This document shows, piece after piece, positions 6,083-6,853 of a stretch of DNA of 6,853 nt (position 1 is the stretch's first letter; every line of letters starts with the position of its first letter). Source of the stretch: Pseudomonadota bacterium (GTDB taxonomy: Bacteria > Pseudomonadota > Gammaproteobacteria > Xanthomonadales > Rhodanobacteraceae); NCBI GenBank assembly GCA_025351555.1, contig JANXVS010000330.1:1-6853 (forward strand). The letters run 5' to 3'. The notes under the pieces are model-generated. The model was given only the letters and a program-made list of their open reading frames with translations, made no database searches and was not told the DNA's origin. The translations under genes and the position numbers were made by a program.

Positions 6083-6853
6083 ATGATCATGGAAGCCGCA
6101 CTCACCCGCCATATCGCCAGCGAAACGCCGCGGGTCATGGTGGTGGACGGCTCCAAAGTCGTGCGACGGCTGATCGAACAATTGCTCAAGGCCGATCTGC
6201 CCGGCGTGACGGTGTTGTCATGCGAAACCGGCGCCGAGGCCAAGAAGCAGCTTGAAGCCGGCGTTATCGATCTGGTCACCACCGCGCTGCGTCTGCCGGA
6301 CATGGATGGACTGGAGCTCGCCCGTCACGTACGCGAACACGCGCCGCAGGCGTATATCCCGATCGTGATCGTGTCCGGCGACGTCAATGAGCGCCTGATC
6401 AATCGCGAGTTGTCCGAGTACGTCACCGACTACTTCGACAAGTCGCTCGGATTCAAGGCACTGACCGCCTTCATTCACGGGTATATCCAGCCGCAATCGC
6501 GGGTGACTGGCGACGTGCTCTATGTCGAGGACAGCCGCGTGGTCGCGCTGGCGACGCGGCGCATGTTGGAGAAATACGGTCTGACCGTACTGCACGTCAC
6601 CAATGTCGAAGACGCCATTGCCTTGCTCGAGACGGCGATGGTGCAGGGCAAGACTCCGGGCGTGGACGTGGTTCTTTCCGATGTGAATCTGAAGGGCGAA
6701 CTCACGGGCGCTGATTTGTTGGATCGTCTGCGAGCCGATCCGGCATTTGCCAAGGTCGACATTGACAGCGTGGTCGATCCAAAGACATTTGTGGGCCGGG
6801 CACCTGAACAAGTGGAAGAGTTCATCGCGGAGGAAGTGGATCCTGTCATTGAC
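6083..6853 (+). CDS. Tandem-receiver response regulator, partial, with aberrant C-terminal end
   Basis: The frame is open to the last base and gives 257 residues (numbered from ATG 6083; ATG 6089 is an equally good start). Two CheY-like receiver domains are in tandem. Receiver 1 (about 16-135) keeps the fold pattern: VMVVDGSKVVRRLI, LRLPDMDG, Ser98 in IVSGD and Lys120 in FDKS. However, Ala68 replaces the phosphoacceptor Asp, and Gly23 replaces the second acidic residue. It therefore probably cannot be phosphorylated. Receiver 2 starts near 144 with VLYVEDSRVV (Glu149, Asp150) and has the phosphoacceptor Asp200 in VLSDVNLKG. It ends after FAKV (222-225), before the strand with the conserved Thr/Ser and the switch Lys. 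From about residue 226 the sequence no longer looks like a receiver. Proteins of this layout often carry an output domain such as GGDEF, but none is visible here. The gene starts seven bases after ftsX, so co-transcription is likely. Confidence 0.8.
   Translation, partial: MIMEAALTRHIASETPRVMVVDGSKVVRRLIEQLLKADLPGVTVLSCETGAEAKKQLEAGVIDLVTTALRLPDMDGLELARHVREHAPQAYIPIVIVSGDVNERLINRELSEYVTDYFDKSLGFKALTAFIHGYIQPQSRVTGDVLYVEDSRVVALATRRMLEKYGLTVLHVTNVEDAIALLETAMVQGKTPGVDVVLSDVNLKGELTGADLLDRLRADPAFAKVDIDSVVDPKTFVGRAPEQVEEFIAEEVDPVID
6758..6853 (+). other. Adenylosuccinate lyase C-terminal-like segment joined in frame to the response regulator
   Basis: The last 32 codons read DIDSVVDPKTF, then VGRAPEQVEEF, then IAEEVDPVID. 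This resembles the C-terminal segment of eukaryotic-type adenylosuccinate lyase (purine synthesis), which in the human enzyme, from memory, carries LDPSSFTGRA and then QQVQRFLEEEVYP near its end. It does not fit the second half of a receiver domain. All three proline codons here are CCA or CCT, while CCG dominates in the preceding genes. By my count G+C is about 53% (49 of 93 bases from 6761). Third-position G+C (17 of 31) is similar to the preceding 31 codons (18 of 31), so composition alone does not prove a foreign origin. A chimeric join near the fragment end is the simplest reading. A genuine fusion or a coincidental resemblance cannot be excluded. Confidence 0.55.

Noticed and set aside
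5281..6303. 340-codon open frame on the minus strand opposite ftsX and the start of the regulator
   Set aside because: It crosses two recognised plus-strand genes, has no recognisable domain and has an Arg/Gln-rich shadow composition.
6755..6760. SalI site GTCGAC exactly at the suspected chimeric junction, suggesting a cloning ligation
   Set aside because: Uncut GTCGAC sites also occur at 853-858, 1568-1573 and 2417-2422, so a complete SalI digest is excluded. The six bases may simply be chance or shared microhomology.

Overview
The window is a dense, GC-rich stretch of a bacterial chromosome, read entirely from the plus strand. Intergenic gaps are 18 bp or less, or genes overlap. The gene set points to a gammaproteobacterium: type II secretion genes (end of gspD, gspE, gspF), ftsE-ftsX and a tandem-receiver response regulator. 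A Xanthomonadales-like lineage is plausible, partly because the secretion ATPase lacks the usual zinc-binding cysteines. This placement is inferred from memory of the families, not from a search.

Layout. 1-225 is the 3' end of a gene whose last 74 residues look like the C-terminal tail of the outer-membrane secretin GspD. 236-1732 encodes the type II secretion ATPase GspE. 1751-3193 encodes a 12-helix amino acid permease of the APC superfamily, placed between gspE and gspF. 3204-4409 encodes the inner-membrane platform protein GspF. Its stop codon overlaps the start of ftsE (4406-5077), whose stop overlaps the start of ftsX (5074-6075). FtsE and FtsX form the ABC-type complex that controls septal peptidoglycan hydrolysis. 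Seven bases later a response regulator with two receiver domains begins (6083) and stays open to the end of the window.

How the genes fit together. GspD (outer-membrane channel), GspE (cytoplasmic motor) and GspF (membrane platform) belong to one secretion machine. The remaining pseudopilin and assembly genes are not in the window. FtsEX serves cell division, and its start is coupled by overlap to gspF, so the division transporter and part of the secretion machine probably share a transcript. The permease and the regulator have no known functional tie to either system. No promoter or terminator could be supported, so the whole block may be one operon that starts upstream.

Unusual points. The first receiver of the regulator has lost its phosphoacceptor aspartate. 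The second receiver has an intact active site but stops abruptly at about position 6760. From there the same frame reads as the C-terminal segment of a eukaryotic-type adenylosuccinate lyase, most simply explained as a chimeric join close to the end of the sequenced fragment. No clearly novel defence, mobile or RNA system was found.
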